DNA from: Spirochaetaceae bacterium
GTDB lineage: Bacteria > Spirochaetota > Spirochaetia > SZUA-6 > Bin103
DNA length: 64,000 bases
Assembly: GCA_028820215.1 (NCBI GenBank)
Contig: JAPPKD010000287.1
Location: 1-64,000, forward strand
Reading direction: 5' to 3'
Position numbers and translations under genes: made by a program. A model generated the notes under the pieces. That model did no database searches. It saw nothing but the letters and a program-made list of their open reading frames with translations, and was not told the origin of the DNA. Position 1 is the first letter of the stretch, and each line of letters begins with the position of its first letter. Of the stretch, positions 8,697-17,931 are shown one piece after another.

Positions 8697-10910
8697 ATGT
8701 CGGCGCGGGAGGGGACGGGTCAGGCCGGCGAGGCACCGACCGCGTCCCTCGTGCTGACCGACCAACAGCGGCAGATCGCGGATCCGGCGCTGCGCGGCAG
8801 CCTGTTCGTGTCCGGCTCTGCCGGTGCCGGCAAGACCACCGCGGCCGTGCATCGCCTGCGGCGCCTGCTCGAGGCCGGCGTGCGCGCCGACTCGATCCTG
8901 GTGCTGCTGCCGCAACGGACCCTCGTCGGGCCTTACCGTGATGCGCTTCGTGACCCGGGTCTGGCGGCCGGGGCGGCGGTGGCCGTTGCCACCGTCGGGG
9001 GGCTGGCCAAGCGGGTCGTGGAGCTGTTCTGGCCGCTGGTCGCCGGGGACGCCGGCTTCGCGGAGCCGGAGCGGGAGCCGGTCTTCCTGACCATGGAGAC
9101 CGCCCAGTACTACATGGCGCGCGTCATGCAGCCGCTGCTGCGCGACGGCTGCTTCGATTCGCTGGAGATCGACCGCAACCGCATCTACAGCCAGGTGCTC
9201 GACAACCTCAACAAGTCGGCCGTGGTCGGCTTCGACCACCTCACCATCGGCGATCGGCTGCGCGCGGCGTGTGGGGATGACGTGGTGCAGGAGCGCGTCT
9301 ACCGCGACGTGCAGACCTGCGCCACCGCCTTTCGCCGCTTCTGCCTTGAGCACGGGCTGCTGGACTTCTCGCTGCAGATGGAGGTGTTCGCGCGCCACCT
9401 CATGGACGTGCAACCGGCGCGGCGTTACCTTGCCAAGCTGCATCGCCACCTGATCGCGGACAATGTCGAAGAAGACACCCCGGTGGCGCACGACCTGCTG
9501 CTGTCCTGGCTGGGCGATTTCGCCTCCGCCGTGGTGATCTGTGACGACGACGCCGGCTACCGGCGTTTCCTGGGCGCCGACCCCGAGGACGGCCTGCGCC
9601 TGCGCGACGCCTGCGACAGCGGGGTGCGCATGGACCGCCTCCCGGAGTCCGACGCGTCGCTGCCGGCGTTCGAGCTCCGGCTCGCCTGGCACCTGCAGCC
9701 GCCGGCGCGCCGGCCTGCGGATGGCCCGGGGCGCGGCCCGTTCCCGGTGGGCGGCGACGGCGTGCTGCGGTTCGCCCACCACCGCTATTACCCGGAGATG
9801 CTCGACTGGGTGGCGGCACGGATCGCCGGGCTGATCGAGGAGGGCGTCGCTCCCGGCCAGATCGTGGTGCTGGCGCCGTTCCTGTCCGACTCGCTGCGGT
9901 TCGCGCTGGTCGACCGGCTGGACCAGCGGGGGGTTCCGGCGCACTCGCACCGGCCGTCGCGCGCGCTGAGGGAGGAGCGGGCGACGCGCTGCCTGCTGAC
10001 GCTGGCGGCGCTGGCCCATCCGTCGTGGCGGCTCCCGGTCGCGGCGGCCGAGATCGCCCACGCGTTGGTCGACGCGATCGACGGGCTGGACCTGATCCGG
10101 GCGCGGGTCCTGGCCGACGCCCTGTTCGACCCGGCGCAGTCCGCATCGGGTCTGGCCGCATCGGATTTGGAGGCCGGTGGCGCTCTGCGGCCGTTCGCGT
10201 CCGCTCCGGCCGGCGTGCACGAACGCATCACCCACACCGTCGGCGGGCGTTACGAGGGGTTGCGGGTCTGGATCGACGACTACCGGTCCGCGGCGGCCAT
10301 CGACCGGCTCGACCACTTCCTGCGGCGCTTGTTCGGAGAGTTGCTGTCGCAGCCGGGATACGGCTTTCACCACACCCACGCCCAGGCCCGGGACCACGGC
10401 CAGATCGCGGCACAACTGGTCGAGTCGGTCCGCAAGTTCCGGTGGGTGACCGAGCGGCAGCTCGCCGGGGAAGGCGATTCCTCCGACCGGGAGTATGTGG
10501 CCACGGTGGCCGACGGCCTGATCGCCGCGCAGTACGTCGATGCGCGCGATGCGGACGCGCAGGAAGCGGTGCTGCTGACGCCTGCCTGGACGTTCCTGAT
10601 GAGCAACCGGCGTGTCGACCACCAGTTCTGGATCGAGGTGGGCGCGCGCGGATGGTCCGAGCCGCTGCGGCAGCCGTTGACGCAGCCGTACGTGCTCAGC
10701 CGCGGCTGGCCGGCGGGCCGGATCTGGGGGGAGGAGGACGAGGCGAGGGAGGGCCGGGATCACCTGTATCGGCTGGCGGTCGGGCTGGTCCGCCGCTGCC
10801 GCACGGCCATTCACCTGGGCCTCTGCGACGTGAACGAGCAGGGCTCCGAGTATCGCGGCCGGTTCCTGCGGGCCATCGACGAGGTGCTCCGCTCGGCGAA
10901 AGCCGCATGA
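8697..10910 (+). CDS. Degenerate SF1 (UvrD-like) helicase subunit
   Basis: A 737-residue superfamily 1 helicase-like protein. SGSAGAGKTTAAV (Walker A) sits at about 39-51, preceded by TDQQRQIADP, a Q-motif-like start. Walker B is degenerate: the strand VVICDDDAG replaces a DExx box. A motif VI-like segment LYRLAVGLVRRCRTAIHLGL lies near the C-terminus, and SNRRVDHQFWIEVG is conserved-looking. The gene ends in ATGA overlap with a complete UvrD-type helicase, then an Fe-S nuclease, then recJ. By analogy to AddAB/RecBC, where one helicase arm is weak or inactive, I infer that it is the second motor or scaffold of a DNA-end-processing complex. This role is inference; the helicase-fold assignment is firm at Walker A and weaker elsewhere. 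Confidence 0.7.
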   Translation: MSAREGTGQAGEAPTASLVLTDQQRQIADPALRGSLFVSGSAGAGKTTAAVHRLRRLLEAGVRADSILVLLPQRTLVGPYRDALRDPGLAAGAAVAVATVGGLAKRVVELFWPLVAGDAGFAEPEREPVFLTMETAQYYMARVMQPLLRDGCFDSLEIDRNRIYSQVLDNLNKSAVVGFDHLTIGDRLRAACGDDVVQERVYRDVQTCATAFRRFCLEHGLLDFSLQMEVFARHLMDVQPARRYLAKLHRHLIADNVEEDTPVAHDLLLSWLGDFASAVVICDDDAGYRRFLGADPEDGLRLRDACDSGVRMDRLPESDASLPAFELRLAWHLQPPARRPADGPGRGPFPVGGDGVLRFAHHRYYPEMLDWVAARIAGLIEEGVAPGQIVVLAPFLSDSLRFALVDRLDQRGVPAHSHRPSRALREERATRCLLTLAALAHPSWRLPVAAAEIAHALVDAIDGLDLIRARVLADALFDPAQSASGLAASDLEAGGALRPFASAPAGVHERITHTVGGRYEGLRVWIDDYRSAAAIDRLDHFLRRLFGELLSQPGYGFHHTHAQARDHGQIAAQLVESVRKFRWVTERQLAGEGDSSDREYVATVADGLIAAQYVDARDADAQEAVLLTPAWTFLMSNRRVDHQFWIEVGARGWSEPLRQPLTQPYVLSRGWPAGRIWGEEDEAREGRDHLYRLAVGLVRRCRTAIHLGLCDVNEQGSEYRGRFLRAIDEVLRSAKAA

Positions 10911-13225
10911 GCGCATCCGTGGTCGAGCCGGCAGCGGCTACCGCCGCTCCTGCGTGGCAGACGCCGCGCGGGTTCACGCCGCGGCCCAGCCAGCGCGCGG
11001 TCCTGTCCTACGACGGTGGGCTGATGGGGATCGCCGCGGTGCCCGGCAGCGGCAAGACCGAGACCGTTTCGATGCTGGTCGACCGCATCCTGGACCTCCA
11101 GGCCCTCGACGGCGAGCAGGAGATCCTGGTGGTCACCCTGGTCAACGCCGCCTGCGACAACCTGGCGCGCCGCGTCGATCAGGCCACCGCGGCGCGCACC
11201 CTGATGCCCGGCGTCGGCTACCGGGTGCGCACGCTTCACTCGCTTGCGGCCGACATCGTGCGCGAGCGGCCGGAAGCGGTCGGGCTGACCGATGCCTTCG
11301 GGATCGTCGACCAGGAACAGTGCGACCAGATCCGGCGGCAGGTCGCCGTCGCCTGGCTGCGCGGCAACGTGTCCCGCTGCGAGTGGCTGCTCGATCCCGA
11401 GCTGCCGGAGGAGCGGCGGGCGTACGTCCGCCGCGAGCGGCTGCCCGATCTGATCGAAGGCCTGGGCGCCGACTTCATCCGCTACGCGAAGGGCGAGCGC
11501 GTGCGGCCGGATCATCTCCAGGCGGTGCTCGGCGATCGCCGCGCCGGCGCGGGCGACGGTGAACCGGATGCCGGCTTGGCGGAGATCGGCACGGCCCTGT
11601 ACGCCGACTATCAGCGCGCCCTCGACTACCGCGGCGCCCTGGACTTCGACGACCTGATCTGGCGCGCGCTCGATCTGCTGGAGCAGGACCGGGAGCTGCT
11701 CGGCCGGCTCCGCGAGCGGTGGCCGTTCATCCTGGAGGACGAGGCGCAGGACTCCAGCGAGGTGCAGGAACGGATCCTCTCCCTGCTGGCCGGCGAGCAG
11801 GGCAACTGGGTGCGCGTCGGCGACCCCAATCAGGCCATCTTCGAGACCTTCACCACCGCGGACCCGCGCTTCCTGCGCGCGTTCCTGCTCCGCGACGACG
11901 TGGCCGCCCGGGAGCTCCCCGAGTCCGGGCGGTCCGCGCCCCGCATCATCGCGGTCGCCAACCACATGATCGACTGGACCACCGGCTGCCACCCGGTGGC
12001 CGGGGCGCGCGATGCGCTCGGCCTGCCGCACGTCAGCCCGACGCCGCCCGGCGATCCGCAGCCCAACCCGTCGGACGGGCAGGCCACCGTGGCCTTCATC
12101 GACAAGCCGCTCGCGCCGGAACGCGAGGCGGCGGCGATCGCCGATTCCGTCAGCCGCTTCCTGCCCGCCAACCCGGACGCGACGGTGGCGGTGCTGGCGC
12201 CGAGCAACCACCGCGCGGCGGATCTGGTGCAGGCCATCCGCGCGCGCGGCGTGCGCTGCGTGGAGAGCCTGCTGGCCAGCACGGGCGCCACCCGAGCGGT
12301 GGCCGAGGTGGTCGGCCACGTGCTGCGCGCCCTGGCGGAACCCGCGTCGGCCTTCGCGCTGGCCGACTGCTACCTCTCGTGGCGGCGCGCTGACAGGGAC
12401 GAGCCGAAGAGGTGGGCGGCGGCGGAAGCCGGCGCGCGGCTGCTGCGGGGCTGCGAGGCGCTGGAGGACTACCTCTGGCCGCGCCTCGGCCGCGACTGGC
12501 TGGCGGAGCAGGACATGGCCGACGCGGAGCGGGAGCTCTTGACGAAGTTCGCCCACCTGGTGCGTCGCTGGCAGGGTGCGGCGGCGTTGCCGATCGACCA
12601 GCTCGTGCTGACCGTCTCGCAGGACCTGTTCGAGGAGCCCGACGAACTGGCGGTCTCCTTCAAGCTGGCGGTCAGCCTGCGGCAGGCCGGACGGGTGCAT
12701 CCGCGCTGGGGCATCCGCGAGATGGTCGACGAGCTGAAGGCGATCGCCGGCAACCGGCGCCGGTTCGCCGGCTTCACGCCGGATCAGTCCGGCTTCGACC
12801 CCGCCGCGCACCGCGGCGCGGTGGTGGTCGCCACCATGCACAAGGCCAAGGGCCTGGAGTGGGACCGGGTCTACCTGACCTCCGTGAACGCATACGACTA
12901 CCCGGCCGATCCGGACGCCGACCGCTTCATCCCGGAGAAATGGTACCTGGCGGACCGCCTCAACGCCGCCATGGAGGCGTGCGAGGAGGCGCGCTGCCTG
13001 CTGGCCGGTACCGGGTACCGCCGGCTGGAGGCGACCCGCCGGGCCCGTATCGACTACATTCGGGAGCGGTTGCGGCTCCTGTTCGTCGGCATCACGCGCG
13101 CCCGGCGCGATCTGATCGTTACCTGGAACACCGGTCAGTCCGGTGAGATCGGGCCCGCCGAGGCGTTCCGTGCCCTGGCCGCGTGGTGGACGGATCGGGA
13201 AAAGGAGACCCATGGCGATCGCTGA
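10907..13225 (+). CDS. UvrD/Rep-family ATP-dependent DNA helicase
   Basis: A complete superfamily 1A helicase of 772 residues. The Q motif region is FTPRPSQRAVLSY, Walker A is VPGSGKT (45-51), and Walker B is FILEDEAQDSS. Motif III is VGDPNQAIFETF, motif V is TMHKAKGLEWDRVYL, and motif VI is LLFVGITRARRDLIV. It unwinds DNA 3'-5' in family members. The ATG at 10907 overlaps the stop of the preceding helicase-like gene (ATGA). The 3' end overlaps the nuclease gene by 14 bases. Dense coupling to a nuclease suggests a separate-subunit version of an AddA-type helicase-nuclease rather than a stand-alone UvrD. Confidence 0.9.
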   Translation: MSASVVEPAAATAAPAWQTPRGFTPRPSQRAVLSYDGGLMGIAAVPGSGKTETVSMLVDRILDLQALDGEQEILVVTLVNAACDNLARRVDQATAARTLMPGVGYRVRTLHSLAADIVRERPEAVGLTDAFGIVDQEQCDQIRRQVAVAWLRGNVSRCEWLLDPELPEERRAYVRRERLPDLIEGLGADFIRYAKGERVRPDHLQAVLGDRRAGAGDGEPDAGLAEIGTALYADYQRALDYRGALDFDDLIWRALDLLEQDRELLGRLRERWPFILEDEAQDSSEVQERILSLLAGEQGNWVRVGDPNQAIFETFTTADPRFLRAFLLRDDVAARELPESGRSAPRIIAVANHMIDWTTGCHPVAGARDALGLPHVSPTPPGDPQPNPSDGQATVAFIDKPLAPEREAAAIADSVSRFLPANPDATVAVLAPSNHRAADLVQAIRARGVRCVESLLASTGATRAVAEVVGHVLRALAEPASAFALADCYLSWRRADRDEPKRWAAAEAGARLLRGCEALEDYLWPRLGRDWLAEQDMADAERELLTKFAHLVRRWQGAAALPIDQLVLTVSQDLFEEPDELAVSFKLAVSLRQAGRVHPRWGIREMVDELKAIAGNRRRFAGFTPDQSGFDPAAHRGAVVVATMHKAKGLEWDRVYLTSVNAYDYPADPDADRFIPEKWYLADRLNAAMEACEEARCLLAGTGYRRLEATRRARIDYIRERLRLLFVGITRARRDLIVTWNTGQSGEIGPAEAFRALAAWWTDREKETHGDR

Positions 13226-14078
13226 CGGCCTGATGCTGAGCCAGGCCAGCCTGCAGGACTACGTGGAGTGCCCGTACCGGTTCCGGCTGCGCTACCTGGA
13301 CCGCCTGGAGTGGCCGGCCGTGGAGGCGGCGCCGGCCGGCCGCAACGAGCGGTTGCGCCGCGACGGTGCGGAGTTCCACCGCATGGTCCACCAGTACCTG
13401 CTGGGCGTGCCGGCCGAGCGCCTGCGGGCGCTGGCCGAGCACCGTTCCGCGGGGGACGGGCACGGGTTGGCCGACTGGTGGCGGTCGTTCAGCGAGCACC
13501 GGCCGGCGGACCTGCCGGGGGAGCGCTATCCGGAGGTGACGCTGGCGGCGGAAGTGGCCGGCCGCCGGCTGGCCGCCAAGTACGACCTGGTCGTCGTGCA
13601 GGAAGGGGGCGGCGCGATGATCCTGGACTGGAAGACCGCCGGCCGCCGCCCGCGGGACGCGACGGTGGAAGGAAGGCTGCAGACCCGCGTGTATCCCTAC
13701 CTGTTGGCGCTGTCCGGAGGCGCGTTGAACGGCGGGACGCCGTTCGCGCCCGAGCGGATCGAGATGCGCTACTGGTACGCCGCGTTCCCGAACGAGCCCA
13801 CCGTCATCCGCTACGACCGCGACCGGTTCGAAGCGGACGGCGCGTACCTCGCGGGACTGCTGCAGGAGATCGCCGGGCGTCCGGCCGACGGATTCGAGCG
13901 GACCGACGATCACCGGCGGTGCCGGCTGTGCACGTATCGATCGTTCTGCGGCCGGGGCCGGGAGGCCGGAGACGGCGACGTCGACGAGGACGCGGCGGCC
14001 GACTACCCGCTGTCGATCGACGATGGCGACGAGGCGATCGGGCTCGACTTCGGCGAGATCGGCGAGGTGTCCTTCTGA
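13212..14078 (+). CDS. PD-(D/E)XK nuclease with Fe-S cluster (Cas4/AddB-type)
   Basis: A 288-residue PD-(D/E)XK nuclease. Candidate active-site residues are H60, D125 (AKYDLVVV), D139 and K141 (ILDWKT), then Q157 and Y161 in LQTRVYPYL. Four cysteines, C20 (YVECPYRFRL) and C237, C240, C246 (CRLCTYRSFC), match the split C...CxxCx5C iron-sulfur signature of AddB, Dna2 and Cas4 nucleases. A strong AAAGGAG at 13201-13207 precedes the ATG, inside the end of the helicase gene. The C-terminal acidic tail (DGDVDEDAAADY) may contact a partner. Linkage to two SF1 helicases and recJ argues for recombination repair rather than CRISPR; no cas genes or arrays are present. Confidence 0.85.
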   Translation: MAIADGLMLSQASLQDYVECPYRFRLRYLDRLEWPAVEAAPAGRNERLRRDGAEFHRMVHQYLLGVPAERLRALAEHRSAGDGHGLADWWRSFSEHRPADLPGERYPEVTLAAEVAGRRLAAKYDLVVVQEGGGAMILDWKTAGRRPRDATVEGRLQTRVYPYLLALSGGALNGGTPFAPERIEMRYWYAAFPNEPTVIRYDRDRFEADGAYLAGLLQEIAGRPADGFERTDDHRRCRLCTYRSFCGRGREAGDGDVDEDAAADYPLSIDDGDEAIGLDFGEIGEVSF

Positions 14079-16396
14079 TGGCTGCCGGCAGGATCGCGCC
14101 ACACTGGGAGGAGCCGCCGCCGGTGGACGTGCCGGCCGCGCTGCGGGACGCCGTCGGCGGTCCCCCCGTGCTGTCCGAGACCCTGGTGCGGCGCGGCCAC
14201 GACACGCCGGAGCGAGCTCTGGCGTTCCTGGAACCCCGCCACTACCGGCCGGCGCCGGCCGCCGACCTGCCGGACATGACGCCGGCCGCCGACCGGATCG
14301 AGCGGGCGCTGCGCGACGGCGAGCGGATCGGCGTGTGGGGGGACTTCGACGTCGACGGCCAGACTTCCACCACTCTGCTGGTGGAGACGCTGCGGCGCCT
14401 GGGGGCCGATCCGGCCTACCACATCCCCGTGCGCGCGACCGAATCGCACGGCGTGGGCGTGGAGGTCCTGCGCGGGTTCCTGGATACGGGCGTGACGCTG
14501 CTGCTCACCTGCGACACCGGGGTGGACGACAACGAAGCGGTGGAGTACGCGGCCGGCCGCGGGGTGGACGTGATCATCACCGACCATCACGACCTGCCCC
14601 CCGAGTTGCCGCCGGCTCTGGCGGTGATCAACCCGAAGAGGATCGACGGGCCTCACCCGTTGCGGACCCTGCCCGGGGTCGGGGTGGCGTTCCAGGTGGC
14701 GCGCGAGCTGCTCGGCCGCGCCGGCCGCATCGAGGAGTCGCGCGATCTGCTCGACCTGGTGGCGCTGGGGGTGGTGGCCGATCTGGCCGAGCAGGTCGAC
14801 GATACGCGGTTCTGGCTGCAGGTGGGGCTGATGGTATTGCGCCGTACCGGGCGGGTCGGCCTGCAGGTGATGATGGAGCTGGCCGAGCTGAACCGGGAGA
14901 CGCTCGCCGAGGAGCAGATCAGCTTCGCGCTGGGGCCGCGCCTGAACGCCATCGGCAGGCTCGGTGACGCCAACCCCATCGTCGAGCTGATGACGACCGA
15001 CTCGCGCGAGGCGGCGCGCCGGCAGGTGGAGGAGCTGGAGCGGATGAACGCCCGGCGGCGCCTGCTCACCGATCAGGTGTTCGACGCGGCCTGCGACCAG
15101 ATCGACGCCGACCCGGGTACCCTCGACCATCCCGGCCTGGTCCTCTTCCACGCGGACTGGCCGCCCGGCGTGATCGGCATCGTCGCCAGCCGGCTGGTCG
15201 AGCGCTTCCACCGGCCCACGCTGTTGCTCGCCTCGCCGGACGGCCCCGTGCGCGGGTCGGCCCGGTCGATCGCCGGCTGCAACGTCACCGCTGCGATCGC
15301 CGCCTGCGCGGACTTGCTGGACGGATACGGCGGACACCCCATGGCGGCAGGCGTCTCGCTGCAGCCGGAACGGCTGGAACCGTTCCGCCGGGAGCTGCAG
15401 GCCGCGCTGCGCGAGCAGATCGGCGACGGGCCGCCCGCGCCGCGCCTGCCGATCGACGGCGTGCTCGACCTGGGGCAGACCGACCTGGACCTGGTGGCCG
15501 CGCTCGCCGGCCTCGGCCCGTTCGGTCCCGGCAACCGGGCGCTCACCTTCGCCAGCCACGGCGTCACCATCAAGGGCGTCACCGAGGTCGGGAGAGGAGG
15601 CGATCACCGCAAGATGCTGGTCGCCGACCGCACCGGGGCGACCCGATCGGTGATGTGGTGGCAGTCAGGAGGCGATCTGCCTCCCGAAGGCCACATCGAC
15701 CTGGCGTATCGCATCTCCGCCCACGACTACCGCGGCAGCCGGTCGCTGCAGGTGGATTGGATCGACGCCAGGCCGGCCGTCGCGCCCACGGTCATCGTCT
15801 CCGGGGGCGAGCAGCCGGCGATCGTCGACCACCGCGCCGGTGATGCTGCCGCCATGCTGACGGAGCTGGTGGAAGAGCTGGCGGAGCCGCCGGTGATCTG
15901 GGGAGAGGACGGCGTTTCCGAACCGGCGAGCGGACGGGACCGGATCGGTTCGGCACAGACGCTGGTGGTGTGGACGACGCCGCCGGGGCGCCACGAGCTG
16001 CAGCAGGTGCTGCGGCGGGCTCGGCCCCGCACCCTGCACCTGTTCGCGGTCGATCCCGAGACCGCACGGGCCGAGCGGTTTCTGGCGTGCCTGGCCGGGC
16101 TGTGCAAGCACGCGGTCGCCCACCACGACGGCCGTGTCGCCATCGCCCGGCTGGCTGCGGCCAGCGCCCACCGGGAAGCGACGGTGCACCGCGGCCTCGC
16201 CTGGCTCGCCGCCCGCGGCGACCTCACGATCGTGCGGCAGGACGGCGAATCGGTGACGCTCGCCGACGGCGGTGAGGCCGACCTTGAGGCCACCGCCCGT
16301 GCGGAAGCCGATGTCCGCGAACTGCTCACCGAGACGGCATTCTACCGCCGCTTCTACGCGACAACTCCTCTCGACGAGCTGATGCGGACGCTGTAG
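14078..16396 (+). CDS. recJ: Single-stranded-DNA exonuclease RecJ
   Basis: A DHH-superfamily 5'-3' ssDNA exonuclease of 772 residues. It has motif I DFDVDGQTS (89-97), TCDTGVDDNEA, the DHH motif IITDHHD (166-172) and the DHHA1 signature GYGGHPMAAGVS near 420. A complete OB-like domain follows, plus an extra C-terminal domain of about 200 residues rich in His and Arg. The start overlaps the nuclease stop (TGATG at 14076-14080). RecJ acts with helicases in RecFOR-type gap repair and end resection, so fusion into this operon fits its role. It ends in TAG, and GC content drops just beyond it, where the accessory island begins. Confidence 0.93.
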   Translation: MAAGRIAPHWEEPPPVDVPAALRDAVGGPPVLSETLVRRGHDTPERALAFLEPRHYRPAPAADLPDMTPAADRIERALRDGERIGVWGDFDVDGQTSTTLLVETLRRLGADPAYHIPVRATESHGVGVEVLRGFLDTGVTLLLTCDTGVDDNEAVEYAAGRGVDVIITDHHDLPPELPPALAVINPKRIDGPHPLRTLPGVGVAFQVARELLGRAGRIEESRDLLDLVALGVVADLAEQVDDTRFWLQVGLMVLRRTGRVGLQVMMELAELNRETLAEEQISFALGPRLNAIGRLGDANPIVELMTTDSREAARRQVEELERMNARRRLLTDQVFDAACDQIDADPGTLDHPGLVLFHADWPPGVIGIVASRLVERFHRPTLLLASPDGPVRGSARSIAGCNVTAAIAACADLLDGYGGHPMAAGVSLQPERLEPFRRELQAALREQIGDGPPAPRLPIDGVLDLGQTDLDLVAALAGLGPFGPGNRALTFASHGVTIKGVTEVGRGGDHRKMLVADRTGATRSVMWWQSGGDLPPEGHIDLAYRISAHDYRGSRSLQVDWIDARPAVAPTVIVSGGEQPAIVDHRAGDAAAMLTELVEELAEPPVIWGEDGVSEPASGRDRIGSAQTLVVWTTPPGRHELQQVLRRARPRTLHLFAVDPETARAERFLACLAGLCKHAVAHHDGRVAIARLAAASAHREATVHRGLAWLAARGDLTIVRQDGESVTLADGGEADLEATARAEADVRELLTETAFYRRFYATTPLDELMRTL

Positions 16397-16445
16397 CGTG
16401 AAGCAGCAGTCAAATGATGAGAAGTACCGAAAAGGACCCGAGGCC

Positions 16446-17810
16446 ATGACGTCATGTCTTCAAGATCGAGCGCAGCGAGCGGCAACTCAATTCGCCGAAA
16501 AGGCTCGCAAACCACTGGTGATCGAATTCGCCGGCGTCCCGAAGGCAGGCAAGACCACGACGTTGACGAACGTCTCCACCTTTCTCAAGCGCTGTGGCTT
16601 CCGCACATCGGTCGTCATAGAACGCGCATCCATCTGCCCGATTCAAGACAAGAAGCACGCGACGTTCAATGTCTGGACCGCATGTACGACTCTTGCGCAG
16701 ATTCTGGAGAAGACGCAGACGCCTCCGCGTGCAGACGACCCACAGATTCTGTTTCTTGATAGAGGGCTGTTCGACTCCATCTGCTGGATCACGATGATGG
16801 AGCGGATTTCGAGAATCCGACCTGACGAAAGGGAGCTCATACAGAAGTTCCTGATGATCGACAACTGGCGCAAGAGAATCTCGGCGGTATTCGCGATGCT
16901 CGCGTCTCCGCAGGATGCGATGAAACGAGAGCAAGGGGTTCTCCCGGTCAAGGGAACGGGGGGATCGATCATGAATCCCGAGGTTCTCAGCCAGATCAGG
17001 GAGGTCAACAAGCAATGCGTCGAGCATCTTGGGGACGACTTCAGGATCTATCCCGTTGACACATCTGTCGGTGATACCAAAGGCAACCCCACACGGACGG
17101 CAGAAGTGGTTGTCGAAGCCATTCTCGGCTTGATCGAGGAACAGGTAGCCGAAGACATCATGTCGTGCCCTAAGGAATCGGTGGTGCGATCCTTTGCGGG
17201 CAAGCGCTTTCTTCAGGCGCCGCAGGCGGCCGATTTGGCCCGACGATTCTGCGAAGTTGACGATACGGGCTTCCGACCGAGGGAGGAGGTAGAGGCGGAT
17301 GATGGACGTGTCCAAGCGATTCCGATTGTCATCATTCGGAACGCAAGCGGAGAAGTACTTCGTCTTCGGCGCCGAGAAAAAAGGGCTGACAATCCGCTCC
17401 ATGAGAAGATCGTCATCTGGGCTGGAGGACACGTCCGGCGTGAGGACTCCGTCAATGGAGATCCACTGATCCATTGCGCCGTCCGGGAACTCGAAGAGGA
17501 GCTACGACTTCAGGTGGATATCGCGTCTCTGCACATGGTAGGTGCGGTGTACCTGGATAGTGGCGGGAGTACGTCCAAGCATGTGGGGATTGCGTACGAG
17601 TGGCGCGCGTCCACCGACGATGTCGCCGTGGTACTCAGCCGGTCCGAGTTCTTCGAGAGGCGCGGAACGTCTCTCAGCGGGAGCTTTGCTACGGTGGAGG
17701 CGCTTGCCGGAGACATCGAGACGAAGAAGCTGGTAGAGCCTTGGTCGGTAGAACTGATTCGCGAACACCTGGCAGCAGGGTCGTTCGACTTCACTCTGAG
17801 ACTGTTGTGA
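16446..17810 (+). CDS. P-loop nucleotide kinase fused to Nudix hydrolase
   Basis: A 454-residue two-domain protein. Residues 25-235 form a P-loop kinase-like NTPase with Walker A GVPKAGKTTT (30-39) and FLDRGLFDS (103-111), the DRG/LID-type motif of thymidylate/deoxynucleoside-kinase relatives. Residues 290-440 form a Nudix domain. Its box is IWAGGHVRRED followed by AVRELEEEL, with the REx2EE core intact, six extra residues between the halves and Arg in place of the last Gly. The ATG at 16446 follows AAAGGA; an upstream GTG at 16398 lacks a ribosome site. GC content and codon use differ from recJ upstream, suggesting transfer. Function unknown; nucleotide phosphorylation coupled to hydrolysis is inferred only from the domains. 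Confidence 0.8.
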   Translation: MTSCLQDRAQRAATQFAEKARKPLVIEFAGVPKAGKTTTLTNVSTFLKRCGFRTSVVIERASICPIQDKKHATFNVWTACTTLAQILEKTQTPPRADDPQILFLDRGLFDSICWITMMERISRIRPDERELIQKFLMIDNWRKRISAVFAMLASPQDAMKREQGVLPVKGTGGSIMNPEVLSQIREVNKQCVEHLGDDFRIYPVDTSVGDTKGNPTRTAEVVVEAILGLIEEQVAEDIMSCPKESVVRSFAGKRFLQAPQAADLARRFCEVDDTGFRPREEVEADDGRVQAIPIVIIRNASGEVLRLRRREKRADNPLHEKIVIWAGGHVRREDSVNGDPLIHCAVRELEEELRLQVDIASLHMVGAVYLDSGGSTSKHVGIAYEWRASTDDVAVVLSRSEFFERRGTSLSGSFATVEALAGDIETKKLVEPWSVELIREHLAAGSFDFTLRLL

Positions 17811-17931
17811 GCGGCCGCACCGACGCCACGGTCGCGCGGCTTCCGGTGCTACACAGTTCATTCGGGGGCGGAACTCGGATCTTGCGGAAACGGTCAACAC
17901 ACGGAACTGCCGATCGGTACGTACGCGCGGC

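Noticed and set aside
10811..13213. An 800-codon minus-strand frame opposite the UvrD helicase
   Set aside because: All helicase motifs are on the plus strand; the minus frame has the composition of an antisense shadow.
13212..14078. Cas4 of a CRISPR system
   Set aside because: The Fe-S nuclease signature fits Cas4, but no cas genes or repeat-spacer arrays are in the window and the neighbours are repair helicases and recJ.
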